Origin: Pandoraea pulmonicola
GTDB lineage: Bacteria > Pseudomonadota > Gammaproteobacteria > Burkholderiales > Burkholderiaceae
Assembly (NCBI RefSeq): GCF_000815105.2
Contig: NZ_CP010310.2
Span: 4,030,001 to 4,094,000 of the forward strand
Length of the DNA: 64,000 bases
Direction of reading: 5' to 3'
Positions 11,241-21,000 of the stretch are shown piece after piece. Under the pieces are notes generated by a model. It did no database searches. It was not told the origin of the DNA and saw nothing but the letters and a program-made list of their open reading frames with translations. Each line of letters begins with the position of its first letter. Position 1 is the stretch's first letter. The translations under genes and the position numbers were made by a program.

Positions 11241-12788
11241 ATGACCACCGCCGCGAAAAACCCCTCCGGTGCCAATGTTCCGCCTCCGAATGTTGCCGCC
11301 CTCTTCGATACGCCGCTGGTTGCGGGGCCCGGACGCGGCATCTCCCTCCAGAAACAACTCCTCGCCCGACTCAAACACGCCATCCTCGAAGGCCGCCTGC
11401 CCGCCGGCGCCCGACTGCCCGCATCCCGCACGCTCGCCGAAGACCTCGCCGTCTCCCGCAATACGGTCTCCATCGTCTACGATCAACTCGCCGCCGAAGG
11501 CTTCATCATCCCCCACCGCCTCGGCACCCGCGTCGCCCAACTCAGCCTCGATCCCGGCATCTCGGCTCAAGCCGCCGAAGCCGTCAGGCAACGCGCCAAC
11601 AGTGCCACCACACCCGCGCCCGCCGCATCTCGACGGATTCAGCGCCTGCCCGCCACCCGGCACGCCGCGCGCGCCGGCGAATCGCCCCTGCCGTTCACCC
11701 CCGGCGTGCCCGCCCTCACCCGCTTTCCCGCCAGCACCTGGCGCCGCACGCTCGAACGCGTGATGCGTGAAGCCCAACCGCGTCACTACAACTACGGGGA
11801 CCCGCTCGGCGAACCCGCCCTGCGCGAAGCCATCGCCGCTCACCTGCGCATCTCGCGCGGCGTGCGCTGCGATGCCTCGCAAGTCGTGATCACGGAAGGC
11901 GCGCACGAGGCGCTGATTCTCTGCGTCCGGCTGCTCACGGACCCCGGCGACACGGTGTGGATGGAAGACCCGGGATATCGCGGCGCCAAAGCCGCATTTC
12001 ACGCCGGCGACGTCCGCGTGCATGCGTTGCGGGTCGACAATGAAGGCATCGTGATTCCGGATGGGCTCTGGGAACGCTCGACGCCACGACTCGTCTACGT
12101 CACGCCATCGCATCAATACCCGCTGGGCAGTGTGCTCTCGGCATCTCGCCGCCTCGACCTGATCGCGCAGGCAAGGCAACACGGCGCATGGATTCTGGAA
12201 GACGACTACGACAGCGAATTCCGCCATCAGGGCGAACCGATCGCCGCCATGCAAGGGATGGTGCCGGATGCTCCCGTGGTCTACGTCGGCACCTTCAGCA
12301 AGACGATGTTTCCCGCCCTTCGCCTCGGCTTTCTGATCCTGCCCACGGCACTCGCCACGCAGGCGCGCGACGCCCTCGACGAACTTCTGCGCGGCGGCCA
12401 TCGCTTCGAGCAACTCGCACTTGCGGATTTCATCCGCAGCGGCCAGTTCGCTCGCCACCTCGGTCGCATGCGCCGACTCTACCGCGAACGCCAGACCGCC
12501 CTGCGCGACGCGCTCGCCACTCACTTCGATCCGGCCTACGCCGTCATCGGCGAGCGCTGCGGCCTGCACCTGACCGTGCGTCTCGACCCCGCCTTTCCGG
12601 ACGGAGCGATCGTGGCCGCCGCGCAGCGCGAAGGCATCGGCCCACGCGCACTGTCGAGCTTCGCCCTCGACCCGCAGCCAATGGACAACGGCCTGGTGAT
12701 CGGCTACGGTGATACGGACGCCTCCCGCATCCCCAGTCTGATCAAGCACCTCGCCGCCATCGTCGCGGCACAGGAAAACCCGGCTTGA
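11241..12788 (+). CDS. MocR/PdxR-like transcriptional regulator (GntR HTH fused to aminotransferase fold)
   Basis: This 515-residue fusion has an N-terminal GntR winged helix (about residues 30-100, with GARLPASRTLAEDLAVSRNTV) and a C-terminal type I aminotransferase domain (about 140-510). The PLP lysine is expected in TFSKTMFPALR near residue 354, with the supporting ILEDDYDSEFR and HQYPLGS segments also intact. MocR proteins sense PLP or amino compounds and control genes such as pdxST, gabT or tauABC. No pyridoxal or GABA gene adjoins it; the divergent neighbour is a GNAT acetyltransferase. The start has no clear Shine-Dalgarno, so the exact initiation codon is less sure. Confidence 0.92.
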   Translation: MTTAAKNPSGANVPPPNVAALFDTPLVAGPGRGISLQKQLLARLKHAILEGRLPAGARLPASRTLAEDLAVSRNTVSIVYDQLAAEGFIIPHRLGTRVAQLSLDPGISAQAAEAVRQRANSATTPAPAASRRIQRLPATRHAARAGESPLPFTPGVPALTRFPASTWRRTLERVMREAQPRHYNYGDPLGEPALREAIAAHLRISRGVRCDASQVVITEGAHEALILCVRLLTDPGDTVWMEDPGYRGAKAAFHAGDVRVHALRVDNEGIVIPDGLWERSTPRLVYVTPSHQYPLGSVLSASRRLDLIAQARQHGAWILEDDYDSEFRHQGEPIAAMQGMVPDAPVVYVGTFSKTMFPALRLGFLILPTALATQARDALDELLRGGHRFEQLALADFIRSGQFARHLGRMRRLYRERQTALRDALATHFDPAYAVIGERCGLHLTVRLDPAFPDGAIVAAAQREGIGPRALSSFALDPQPMDNGLVIGYGDTDASRIPSLIKHLAAIVAAQENPA

Positions 12789-12848
12789 AGTCCTCGAAGT
12801 CAGAGACGAACTGGTCGAGCCGGTCGAGCTGGCACACCAAGGACCGTC

Positions 12849-13559
12849 TCACCACACGCCGGGAACAAGCCGCCACCGCACGCGGCTAGCGTACTCCTGA
12901 TATCCCGGCAGTTCCGCGAGCAGCAACCGATCCTCCCAGGACGTCCTCAGCACAAGAAGCGACGAGGCAATGACTGCGGGGACGAGCGCCCAAAACGACT
13001 TCAGCGCCAGCGCCATCCCGAAGAATAGGAGCAAGGCGGCGATATAGCCGGGATGGCGCACAAATCGATAGGGGCCGGTGTCGACCACATGCTGATGTCG
13101 TTCCGACTGGATCCGGACACCCGGCTCGAAGTATGGGTTCACCGCCTGAGCCCAGGCCGTCACTCCGATTCCGACCAACATGCCCGCATAACCCGCGAGC
13201 ATTACCCATCCCGGGACCACCGACCAATGGAAGCGTCCGGCGTCGAACGCGGCAACCGGCAGGATTGCCACCATCGCCGGCAGAATGATCGCAAGAAGTG
13301 CTTTGTCCCAACCCTTGGTTCCCGGCTGAAATCTGCTGCGCGCGCGATAAATGATCGGATTCACGCGCGCGAGCACCAGACCCGAGAGGCCGAATGCGAG
13401 GACTTGCACGCCGATGAAGACCCATCCGGGTGCCCAATGGAAGGACCCGGCAGGCCAGAAGATCAGCGCCAACAGCGCAAGTGGCAAGCCGATTGCATAC
13501 GCCAGTGCCGCACCGCGCGACATCGCACTTGGCTGTTGGGGAATCTCGTTCTTGTCCAT
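12849..13559 (-). CDS. Isoprenylcysteine carboxyl methyltransferase-like membrane protein
   Basis: This 236-residue protein has about five to six membrane helices and the C-terminal ICMT/PEMT signature: DTGPYRFVRHPGYIAALL at about residues 165-182 and EDRLLLAELPGYQEYASRVRWRLVPG at the end. Such bacterial proteins are probable S-adenosylmethionine-dependent methyltransferases acting on lipids or small lipophilic molecules; the substrate is not known. ATG 13559 is preceded by GAGATGACACC. A TTG 33 bases upstream is less likely. It is flanked by the MocR-like gene (convergent) and an MFS gene, with no obvious functional link. Confidence 0.82.
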   Translation of the reverse strand: MDKNEIPQQPSAMSRGAALAYAIGLPLALLALIFWPAGSFHWAPGWVFIGVQVLAFGLSGLVLARVNPIIYRARSRFQPGTKGWDKALLAIILPAMVAILPVAAFDAGRFHWSVVPGWVMLAGYAGMLVGIGVTAWAQAVNPYFEPGVRIQSERHQHVVDTGPYRFVRHPGYIAALLLFFGMALALKSFWALVPAVIASSLLVLRTSWEDRLLLAELPGYQEYASRVRWRLVPGVW

Positions 13560-13749
13560 GGTGTCATCTCGGCGTTGAACAGTGATGTGCAATGGGCCGC
13601 GATCGCGACGAATTGCCGAGCGGCGTCTTCAACAACAAGGAGATTGTTGAAATCGTCGCTGCGCGAAACGGCACAGACCATGAAAGACTTGTGGCAGAGC
13701 CAGATGAACGCTGCCCGAAGGGCATATTACCCGGCGAGCGCCTCGAGCA

Positions 13750-14997
13750 TCACGCGGTGCGAACGGTTTTCTCTCTCGCGTCTTCGGCCTGGCTCATTTC
13801 GTTGGCCTCGCGCGTTTGCGCCGCGCGGGCCATCCATAGCGTGAGCAGCACTGCGGCGACAGCTGCCACGGCAGCGCAAAGATAGACTTCGGCGTAGCCG
13901 TACGCGCCCACGATCAGGCCCGCGACGGGACCGGTCACGCCGAGCGCGACGTCGAGGAACACGGAGTACGCGCCCAATGCCGCGCCTCGGTTCTGCGCCG
14001 GCACGAGGTTGACCGCCGCCACCCCCAACGACGGGAACACGAGCGAGAAGCCCGCGCCCGAGAGCGCCGCACCCAGCAGCGCCGTGAAGCCGGTGGGGGC
14101 AATGCCCAGCACGATCAGCCCGAAGGCTTCGAGTGCGAACGACACCATGGCCACGCGGTAGCCGCCGAAGCGCGCGATGCTGCTGCCCAGCAGCAGACGC
14201 ACACCCATGAAGCACAGACCGAATGCGCTCAGCGCCAGCGCCGCGTTGTCCCAGTGGTGGCTCGCATAGTAGAGCGTGATGAACGTGGAAATCGCCCCGA
14301 AGCCGATGGAGCCGAGCGCCAGCCCCATGCCGAACGGCCACACCCGGCCAAGCACGGCGCGGAACGCCAGCCGCTCGCCATGGATGACCGGCGTCGCACG
14401 CTTCATGCGCGCCAGCAGAAGTCCGATCCCCCCTGCCAGCGCGATCGCGCCGCCCAGCGCCTCGATGCCGTACGCGTTGTCGATGGCGACGCCCAACGGC
14501 GCGCCCAGCGCCAGCGCGCCGTACGTCGCCACGCCATTCCACGAGATGACGCGCGCGGTGTGCCCGGCGCCCACTTGTCCGATGCCCCACATGATGGCGC
14601 CCGTCGACACCCAGCTCTCGCCGAACCCGAGCACCAGACGGCCGAGGATCAACGCCACGAGCGCCAGCCATGGCATGCCGGAAAACACGCCGCCCAACGC
14701 CACGAGCAAACCCGACGCGCCACAGGCCACCAGCCCGCACAGCACCGTGCGCTTCGGTCCCCACGCGTCGGCCGTGCGTCCGGCGTAAGGCCGCGAGAGC
14801 AGCGTCGCCAGATACTGCACACTGATCGCCAACCCCGCGATCACCGAGCTGTACGCGAGATCGACATGCACGAACGAGGGCAACACGGCGAGCGGCAAAC
14901 CGATCGTCAGGTAGCAGAGGAACGTGAAGAATACGGTGGAGACGATCTGCAACGTCGTGGCGAACTGTCCGTTCGCGGGGCGGGTTTCGTTGGGCAT
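13750..14997 (-). CDS. MFS transporter, YhhS/YfcJ-like (paralogue of the 4.2-kb gene)
   Basis: This 415-residue MFS protein has motif A as [12 protein letters not shown] near residues 72-83 and the [10 protein letters not shown] segment in the second half, placing it in the YhhS/YfcJ group with the protein at 4173-5378. The two share conserved helices ([10 protein letters not shown] here, RLLLGMGESL there). ATG 14997 gives the usual short N-terminus before the first helix; a TTG at 15078 would add 27 basic residues with no family precedent. No strong SD is seen. It follows the LLM monooxygenase gene on the same strand after about 180 bases, so co-transcription is possible but unproven. Confidence 0.87.
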   Translation of the reverse strand: MPNETRPANGQFATTLQIVSTVFFTFLCYLTIGLPLAVLPSFVHVDLAYSSVIAGLAISVQYLATLLSRPYAGRTADAWGPKRTVLCGLVACGASGLLVALGGVFSGMPWLALVALILGRLVLGFGESWVSTGAIMWGIGQVGAGHTARVISWNGVATYGALALGAPLGVAIDNAYGIEALGGAIALAGGIGLLLARMKRATPVIHGERLAFRAVLGRVWPFGMGLALGSIGFGAISTFITLYYASHHWDNAALALSAFGLCFMGVRLLLGSSIARFGGYRVAMVSFALEAFGLIVLGIAPTGFTALLGAALSGAGFSLVFPSLGVAAVNLVPAQNRGAALGAYSVFLDVALGVTGPVAGLIVGAYGYAEVYLCAAVAAVAAVLLTLWMARAAQTREANEMSQAEDAREKTVRTA

Positions 14998-15176
14998 TTG
15001 CAGGGAAATCAAGAATCGACGAAACCCCAGGACGCGCCAATTCGCGCGACGGGCAAGCGTTCGCGCGAATCGATTCAATCCTAGGGTTTTCCCGGATAAT
15101 ACGCCGTTTAGCGTCTTTTGTGTAAACGCTTAAAAAACGACAGTCGCCCAGGTTTGGCGATGAGGTTGGGTCTCGT

Positions 15177-16313
15177 TCAACCGATCGCCGCGATGCCTTG
15201 ACGCTCAAGTCCGCGCTCCGCGGCGCGCGAGCGCGCCGCCGCTCCCTCGCGCAACAGCGGGATGAGTGCTTGCCCGTACTCGACCGTGTCGTCGAGCAGG
15301 TCCCATCCACGAATGTAAAAAGCGCTCACACCGATGTCGTAGTAGCGAAGATAGGCTTCGGCCACCTGCTCGGGCGTACCGACCAGCGCCGATGTCGAGC
15401 CGCCTGCCCCCAGCAGCCGTGTGTACTTGAGCCAAAGACGCTCATCGGCCACATCGGCGGTCTCGGCCACGGCATTCAGCCGCTTCGCGCCGACCGAACT
15501 GCGCACCGGCGACGCGAAGCGAGGGCCGTCGGCCTGCGCCGCGATTTGGAGTTCGCGGCGAGATGTCTCGAAGATGTGCTCTGCGCGCTCCCACGCTTCG
15601 GCTTCCGTTGCCCCCAGAATCGGCCGCTGCGACACGCTGAAACGAATCTGTCGGCCATGTCGAGCCGCCTCGCCCCGCACCCGCTCGACGAACGCTTGCG
15701 TCGGCGCCAGCGGCTCTCCCCAAAGCATGTACAGGTTGGCGTGCCGGGCCCCCACACGAACCGCCGCGTCGGACGCTCCCGCGAACGACAGCGCAATCGA
15801 ATCGGGATGGTGGGGCTTGACCGCCGAGAACGCACCGTCGATCCGGTAGAAGCCGCCGTGATGCGAAAACGGCGCCGGGTCGCGCCACACGCGTTTAAGG
15901 ACGTCGAGATACTCGTCGGTGCGCTCATAGCGGACGTCGTGCGGCACGTCGTCCCCATCACGCCGCTGATCGGCCTCGTCGCCGCCGGTAATGATGTGCA
16001 GCGCCACCCGCCCGGCCCCCGCGAGGCGTTCCAGCGTCAGCGCCTGACGCGCCGCCAGCGTCGGTTGCGTGAAACCGGGTCGATGCGCCACCAGCGCCCC
16101 GAGCCGCGAGGTCTGATGCAGCACGTATGCCGCGATCTGGAATGCATCCGGGCGCCACGACTCGTGCCCGATCAGCACCCGGTCGTACCCCGCGCGCTCA
16201 TGAGCGCGCGCGACCGCGGCGATGTAGTCCGGCTCGAATGCGCCGGAGCCGCGCAATCCGGTCGTCTCGGTGACGCGGCTATGTGGCACCGTGCCCAGGA
16301 TTTCGATAGACAT
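15177..16313 (-). CDS. LLM-class FMNH2-dependent monooxygenase (alkanesulfonate monooxygenase SsuD-like)
   Basis: This 378-residue protein has the bacterial luciferase-like TIM barrel. Family segments include DRVLIGHESWRPDAF near residues 44-58, AHRPGFTQPTLAARQALTLERL, LHIITGGDEADQRRDGD, and GTPEQVAEAYLRYYDIGVSAFYIRGWD near the C-terminus, the last typical of SsuD-like enzymes. It probably uses reduced FMN and O2 to cleave a C-S bond in an alkanesulfonate or a related organosulfur compound. It is the third gene of a minus-strand run behind an SsuA-like binding protein and an OsmC protein, supporting a sulfur-scavenging role. No flavin reductase (SsuE) is nearby. Confidence 0.88.
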   Translation of the reverse strand: MSIEILGTVPHSRVTETTGLRGSGAFEPDYIAAVARAHERAGYDRVLIGHESWRPDAFQIAAYVLHQTSRLGALVAHRPGFTQPTLAARQALTLERLAGAGRVALHIITGGDEADQRRDGDDVPHDVRYERTDEYLDVLKRVWRDPAPFSHHGGFYRIDGAFSAVKPHHPDSIALSFAGASDAAVRVGARHANLYMLWGEPLAPTQAFVERVRGEAARHGRQIRFSVSQRPILGATEAEAWERAEHIFETSRRELQIAAQADGPRFASPVRSSVGAKRLNAVAETADVADERLWLKYTRLLGAGGSTSALVGTPEQVAEAYLRYYDIGVSAFYIRGWDLLDDTVEYGQALIPLLREGAAARSRAAERGLERQGIAAIG

Positions 16314-16372
16314 GACAGGAACATCCGAAAAATTGGCGAATTGGTGTCAACGCTGCCGGAAAACGGGGCGGT

Positions 16373-16906
16373 TCAGGCGGCAGTGCGCGTATGTTCGATC
16401 GCGCCCTGAATCGTCTGCGGGTTGATCAGGAAGTTGTAGATCGGACAGGTTCGCTCGACCGCCTCGTGCAACGCGGCGATCTGCTCGCGCGACGCGGGCG
16501 ACTCGATATGCGCGGTGTAACGCACGTTGACCGGATAGACCGGCACATCCTCGAAGCCCGCTTGACCGCCGCGATGGTCGATGTCGGCCGTCACCTCGAC
16601 GTTGATGGCGTCGAGCGGCACGTCCTGAAGGGCGGCCTGCGTCAGAAAGATATGCGTGAGACAGGTGCCGAGCACGCCGAGCTGCATCTCCTGCGAGCCC
16701 GGGCCGAGCGAATGGCCGGCAAGCTCGGGACCGCTGTCGAAGATGATCTGAAAATCACGCACACGAATACGCCGCACGCCGGTCCGCCCCTCGGCGCTCA
16801 CGCGCGCACTCAGCTTGGCCGGCTGCGATCCGTCATCGCGAATCTTGTTGCGCCAACTCGTCACGGCGCCTTTCTTCTGCAACAGATATTCACGCAGGTT
16901 GCTCAT
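16373..16906 (-). CDS. OsmC family protein
   Basis: This 177-residue protein has the OsmC/Ohr fold. It keeps the two redox cysteines, C82 in LGTCLTH and C154 in ERTCPIYNF, in the usual spacing, so thiol-dependent peroxidase activity against organic hydroperoxides is plausible. The start at ATG 16906 (MSNLREYL) fits the family; the frame runs open upstream through the overlapping binding-protein region and that part is not coding. It lies between the SsuA-like gene (46 bases upstream) and the SsuD-like gene (59 bases downstream), a placement that suggests protection or sulfur-intermediate handling in this pathway. Confidence 0.88.
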   Translation of the reverse strand: MSNLREYLLQKKGAVTSWRNKIRDDGSQPAKLSARVSAEGRTGVRRIRVRDFQIIFDSGPELAGHSLGPGSQEMQLGVLGTCLTHIFLTQAALQDVPLDAINVEVTADIDHRGGQAGFEDVPVYPVNVRYTAHIESPASREQIAALHEAVERTCPIYNFLINPQTIQGAIEHTRTAA

Positions 16907-16952
16907 GGGAAACTCGGGTTCAGGTGGAAGGGAATCGCGTTGAACGACGACG

Positions 16953-17975
16953 TCAGGCCGTCGCCCTGCCGGACGCGGCCGCCAGCACGGTGTTGAAACG
17001 GGCATCGAAGACGGGCCGCACATCGACGGCGCGCGCGATGATGCCAAGCGAAGCGAAACGGTCAGCCTCCTGCTGCACGGTGGCGATGAGGGTGTCGTCG
17101 ATGGGCGTGAATTGCCCACCGGTGCGGCTCGCCGCAAGGGTTGCGGCATCGAGGGCCAAGCGCGCGGCCTCGATCTGTTTGCCGGCCCACGCCTGTGGAT
17201 GTGCCCGCACCCAGTCCGCTGCCGTCTGCGCCCGCACGAGGTAGTCCTGCAATGCGGCGCGCCGCGCTTCGTCCTGCAGCACGGACCGGCTAGCGAACTG
17301 GAACGAATAGGACAGACGCTGCGGCGTGGCGAGAATACGCGCGCCGTACTGACGCTGTGCAATGGCGGCGTTCGGATCCCAGATGCCCCAGGCGTCGACC
17401 TTGCCCGCGACGAGCGCGGACAGTCCATCGGCAGGCGTCAGATAAACCGGTTCGATGTCCTGCCAGCGCAACCCGGCCTGCTCGACGATCGACACCAGGC
17501 TGTTGTGGAACCCCGAACCGCGAAAGACCGCAACGCGCTTGCCCTTGAGTTCCGACACCTGACGCAGCGGCGAATCGCCGCGCACGAGCAGCGCACCGTA
17601 CAACCCGTTGTTTTGCGCGCCGACGACGAAGGCGCTGCCAGGGCGTGAAGCGATGGCCAGCGTCGGCGTGTCGCCCCCGGAAAAGACATCGATGTGCCCG
17701 CCCAGCAACGCTTCGAGCGCGGGCGGCGCCGCATCGAAGCTGGCCCATTCGATGCGATACGGCAGGTCGCGCAATGCGCCTGCGATCTGCAACTGGACGT
17801 CGGGCCCGAGGCGACTCGCGAGGCCGACGCGCAGCGTCACGCCCGCAGGGATGGCCGAAGCGGAAGCCGAACCCTCACGGGAATAGGCGAGCGAAGAGAC
17901 TGCCAGCGGCGGCGCGCCAAGCGCGACAGCCCCCGCCAAACGAAGTGTGCTCGAAAGAAAACGTCTGCGACCCAC
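16953..17975 (-). CDS. ABC transporter substrate-binding protein, aliphatic sulfonate/nitrate (SsuA-like) family
   Basis: This 340-residue precursor has an N-terminal signal with a GRRRFLSS twin-arginine-like motif and a hydrophobic core ending near LAYS. The mature part matches the NMT1/SsuA periplasmic family: TLRVGLASRLGPDVQLQIAG, GGHIDVFSGGDTP, ELKGKRVAVFRGSGFHNSL and KVDAWGIWDPNAA. Such proteins bind sulfonates, taurine or related anions. Translation begins at GTG 17975, 7 bases after GAGG; no ATG is available upstream. No permease or ATPase gene is in the window on either side, so this is an orphan receptor that must borrow a transporter encoded elsewhere. Confidence 0.88.
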   Translation of the reverse strand: MGRRRFLSSTLRLAGAVALGAPPLAVSSLAYSREGSASASAIPAGVTLRVGLASRLGPDVQLQIAGALRDLPYRIEWASFDAAPPALEALLGGHIDVFSGGDTPTLAIASRPGSAFVVGAQNNGLYGALLVRGDSPLRQVSELKGKRVAVFRGSGFHNSLVSIVEQAGLRWQDIEPVYLTPADGLSALVAGKVDAWGIWDPNAAIAQRQYGARILATPQRLSYSFQFASRSVLQDEARRAALQDYLVRAQTAADWVRAHPQAWAGKQIEAARLALDAATLAASRTGGQFTPIDDTLIATVQQEADRFASLGIIARAVDVRPVFDARFNTVLAAASGRATA

Positions 17976-18096
17976 GGGATGACCTCAGCGGCGAAATACG
18001 AATAACCGCGCCGATTACATCACCCGCATGGCGAACGCCCAACCAATCATTTCAGGCAAGGAATCCCACGTCGCCTCGATATGCAATCCATCAGGC

Positions 18097-21000
18097 TCAA
18101 CGCCCCACTTCCGCCAGCGCCTTGAGGCTCACCGAAAGCATGGCCAGATCGGCGTTGCCCGCCGCCACCTGGTCGGCAAGCACGCGGTGGTAGCGCGCCA
18201 GCGCATCGGCATGCGCGAGCTGCCAGCGTGCAACGCGCCGGGCCGCCGGACTCATGTCGGCGCCTTCCAGGGCCGACGCCGCGCCGGCGCCGTCCGCCTC
18301 GTCAAGCGCCAGCACGCTCGCCGTCAGACGCCGCCGCAACACCGACAGCTCTTCCAGCAAGGTCGCGCGAGCGAGCCGCTGCCAGTGCGTGAGCATCGGC
18401 AGCCCCAGCACGCCCGCGTGCAGCCAGCCATAGCCGAGCGGTGCATCGAGCGCGAAATACACCTGCGCGGCCAGCGCCGGCTCGCACCCACTGGTGCTCG
18501 CCACTTCGGCAATGTCGAGCAACGCCACGCGCGCGCCGATGTCCGCCGCCGTCTGCGCGAGCGGGGCCGGCACGCCGGCGTCGATCATGCTCTGCCGCCG
18601 TGCGCGCGCCTCGTCCGCCGCCTCGCCGCTCACCAGCGTATCGAGCGTCGGCAGGATCGGATCGAGCACGCCGCGCAGGCGCTCGACCGTCTGCGGCACG
18701 TCGGTGAGGCGCCGGCGCAGGAACCACAACGTCGCCTGCTCGTGCCACTGCGAAACGGCCGCGAAAAGCGCCGCCTGCGTCTCGTGCGAGACCTGGGCGT
18801 CGAGCGCGTCGATCTCCCGCCACAGGGCGTCGAGGCCATACGCGCCGCGCGCCGCCAGACTGGCCCGCACGACATCGGCCGGCTCGGCCCCCGTCTCTTC
18901 GCTCAACCGATGCACGAACGTCACGCCCGCCCGATTGACGAGCGCATTCGCATGCATCGTGGCGAGAATCTCGCGCTTGAGCGGGTGGCGCAGCATCGCC
19001 GCGCCGCAACGGCTGGCAAGCGGCGTCGGGAAGTACGACGGCAGATCCTCCGCGACGAAATCGGCGTCGGGCAAATCGCTCGCGAGCAGTACGTCGTACA
19101 GCCACATCTTGCTGTACGCCATCAACACCGCACGCTCGGGCGACGTGAGGCCCGCGCCCGCGGCGCGGCGCGAGTCGAGCGTCTCGTCGTCAGGCAGAAA
19201 TTCGATGGCGCGCGCGAGCCGCTGCGCCCGCTCCAGGTACCGCATGAAACGTGCATCGCCATCGAGCGACGCTGCCGCGTGCAACCGCCCGAGCGACAGC
19301 GCCTGCGTCTGCAGATAGTTGTCGCGCAGGACGAGCATGCCGACCTCTTCGGTCATCTCGGCGAGCAGCGCGTTGCGCTGCTTGAGCGTCATTTCGCCGT
19401 CGGTCACCACGAGGCCCAGCAGAATCTTGATGTTGACCTCGTGGTCGGAGCAGTCGACGCCGGCCGAGTTGTCGATGGCGTCGGTGTTGATGCGGCCGCC
19501 GTGCTGCGCATATTCGATGCGCCCGAGCTGCGTGAGCCCCAGGTTGCCGCCCTCGGCCACCACCTTGCAGCGCAGCTCCGCGCCGTTCACGCGCAAACCG
19601 TCGTTGGCGCGATCGCCGACCTGGGCGTGCGTCTCCGTGCTCGCCTTCACATAGGTGCCGATGCCGCCGTTGTAGAGCAGATCGACGCTCGCCGTGAGCA
19701 ACGCGCGCAACAGATCGTTCGGCGTCATCTCGGTCGCTTCGGTACCGAGCCACTCACGCACCTGCGGCGAGAGCGCAATGACCTTCGCCGTACGGGGAAA
19801 CACGCCGCCGCCCGCCGAAATCAGCCGCGTGTCGTAGTCGGCCCAGCTGCTGCGCGGCAGTTGGAACAGACGCTCGCGCTCGGCGAACGAGGTCGCCGCA
19901 TCGGGCGACGGATCGAGGAAGATATGCCGATGATCGAACGCGGCCATGAGCCGGATGTGCTTCGAGAGCAGCATGCCGTTGCCGAAGACGTCGCCCGACA
20001 TGTCGCCAATACCGACCACGGTGAAGTCCTGCGTCTGCGTGTCGACGCCCATTTCGCTGAAGTGCCGCTTGACCGACTCCCACGCGCCGCGCGCCGTGAT
20101 CGCCATTTTCTTGTGGTCGTACCCGACCGAGCCGCCCGAAGCGAAGGCATCGCCCAGCCAGAAGCCGTACTCCGCCGAGATCGCGTTCGCGTAATCGGAG
20201 AAAGTCGCCGTGCCCTTGTCGGCGGCCACGACCAGATAGGGATCGTCGCCATCCACGCGTACGGTGTTCGGCGGCGCGACGAGCCGGCCGTCGACATAGT
20301 TGTCAGTCAGGTCGAGCAGCCCGCGCAGGAAGGTCTGGTAGCACGCCACGCCTTCGGCCAGATAGGCGTCGCGATCCGAGGACGGCGGCGGCTGCTTCAC
20401 CACGAAACCGCCCTTCGAGCCCACCGGCACGATGACGGTGTTCTTCACCATCTGCGCCTTCACCAGACCCAGCACTTCGGTGCGGAAGTCCTCGCGCCGG
20501 TCCGACCAGCGCAGTCCACCCCGCGCCACGCGGCCACCGCGCAGATGCACGCCCTCGACGCGCGGCGAGTACACCCAGATTTCGAACATCGGCTTCGGCT
20601 CGGGCAATCCCGGCACTTTCGACGGATCGAACTTGAACGACAGATAGGGCTTCTGCGTGAGACCGTCCTTGTCCGGCTGGAAGTAGTTGGTGCGCAGCGT
20701 GGCTTCGAGAACGCCGAGGAACTGACGCAGGATGCGATCCTCGTCGAGATTCGGCACGTCCTCGAGCGCGGCATGGATCTGCGCGCGCAAACGCTCGGCG
20801 TGCGAGGCGCGGGCGTCCTCGCCGAGGGCCGGGTCGAAGCGCGCCAGGAACAGACGCACCAGCATGCCGGCAATCGACGGATTCCCCGTGAGCGCGTTCT
20901 CGATGTACGCATTGCTGAACGTGGAACCGACCTGGCGGATGTACTTGGCGTACGCACGCAGAATGCGCACCTCGCGCCACGTCAGCATGGCCTGCAACAC

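Noticed and set aside
11070..12749. Open frame of 559 codons antisense to the MocR-type gene
   Set aside because: Shadow frame rich in Gly/Arg; the sense strand has both GntR and aminotransferase motifs.
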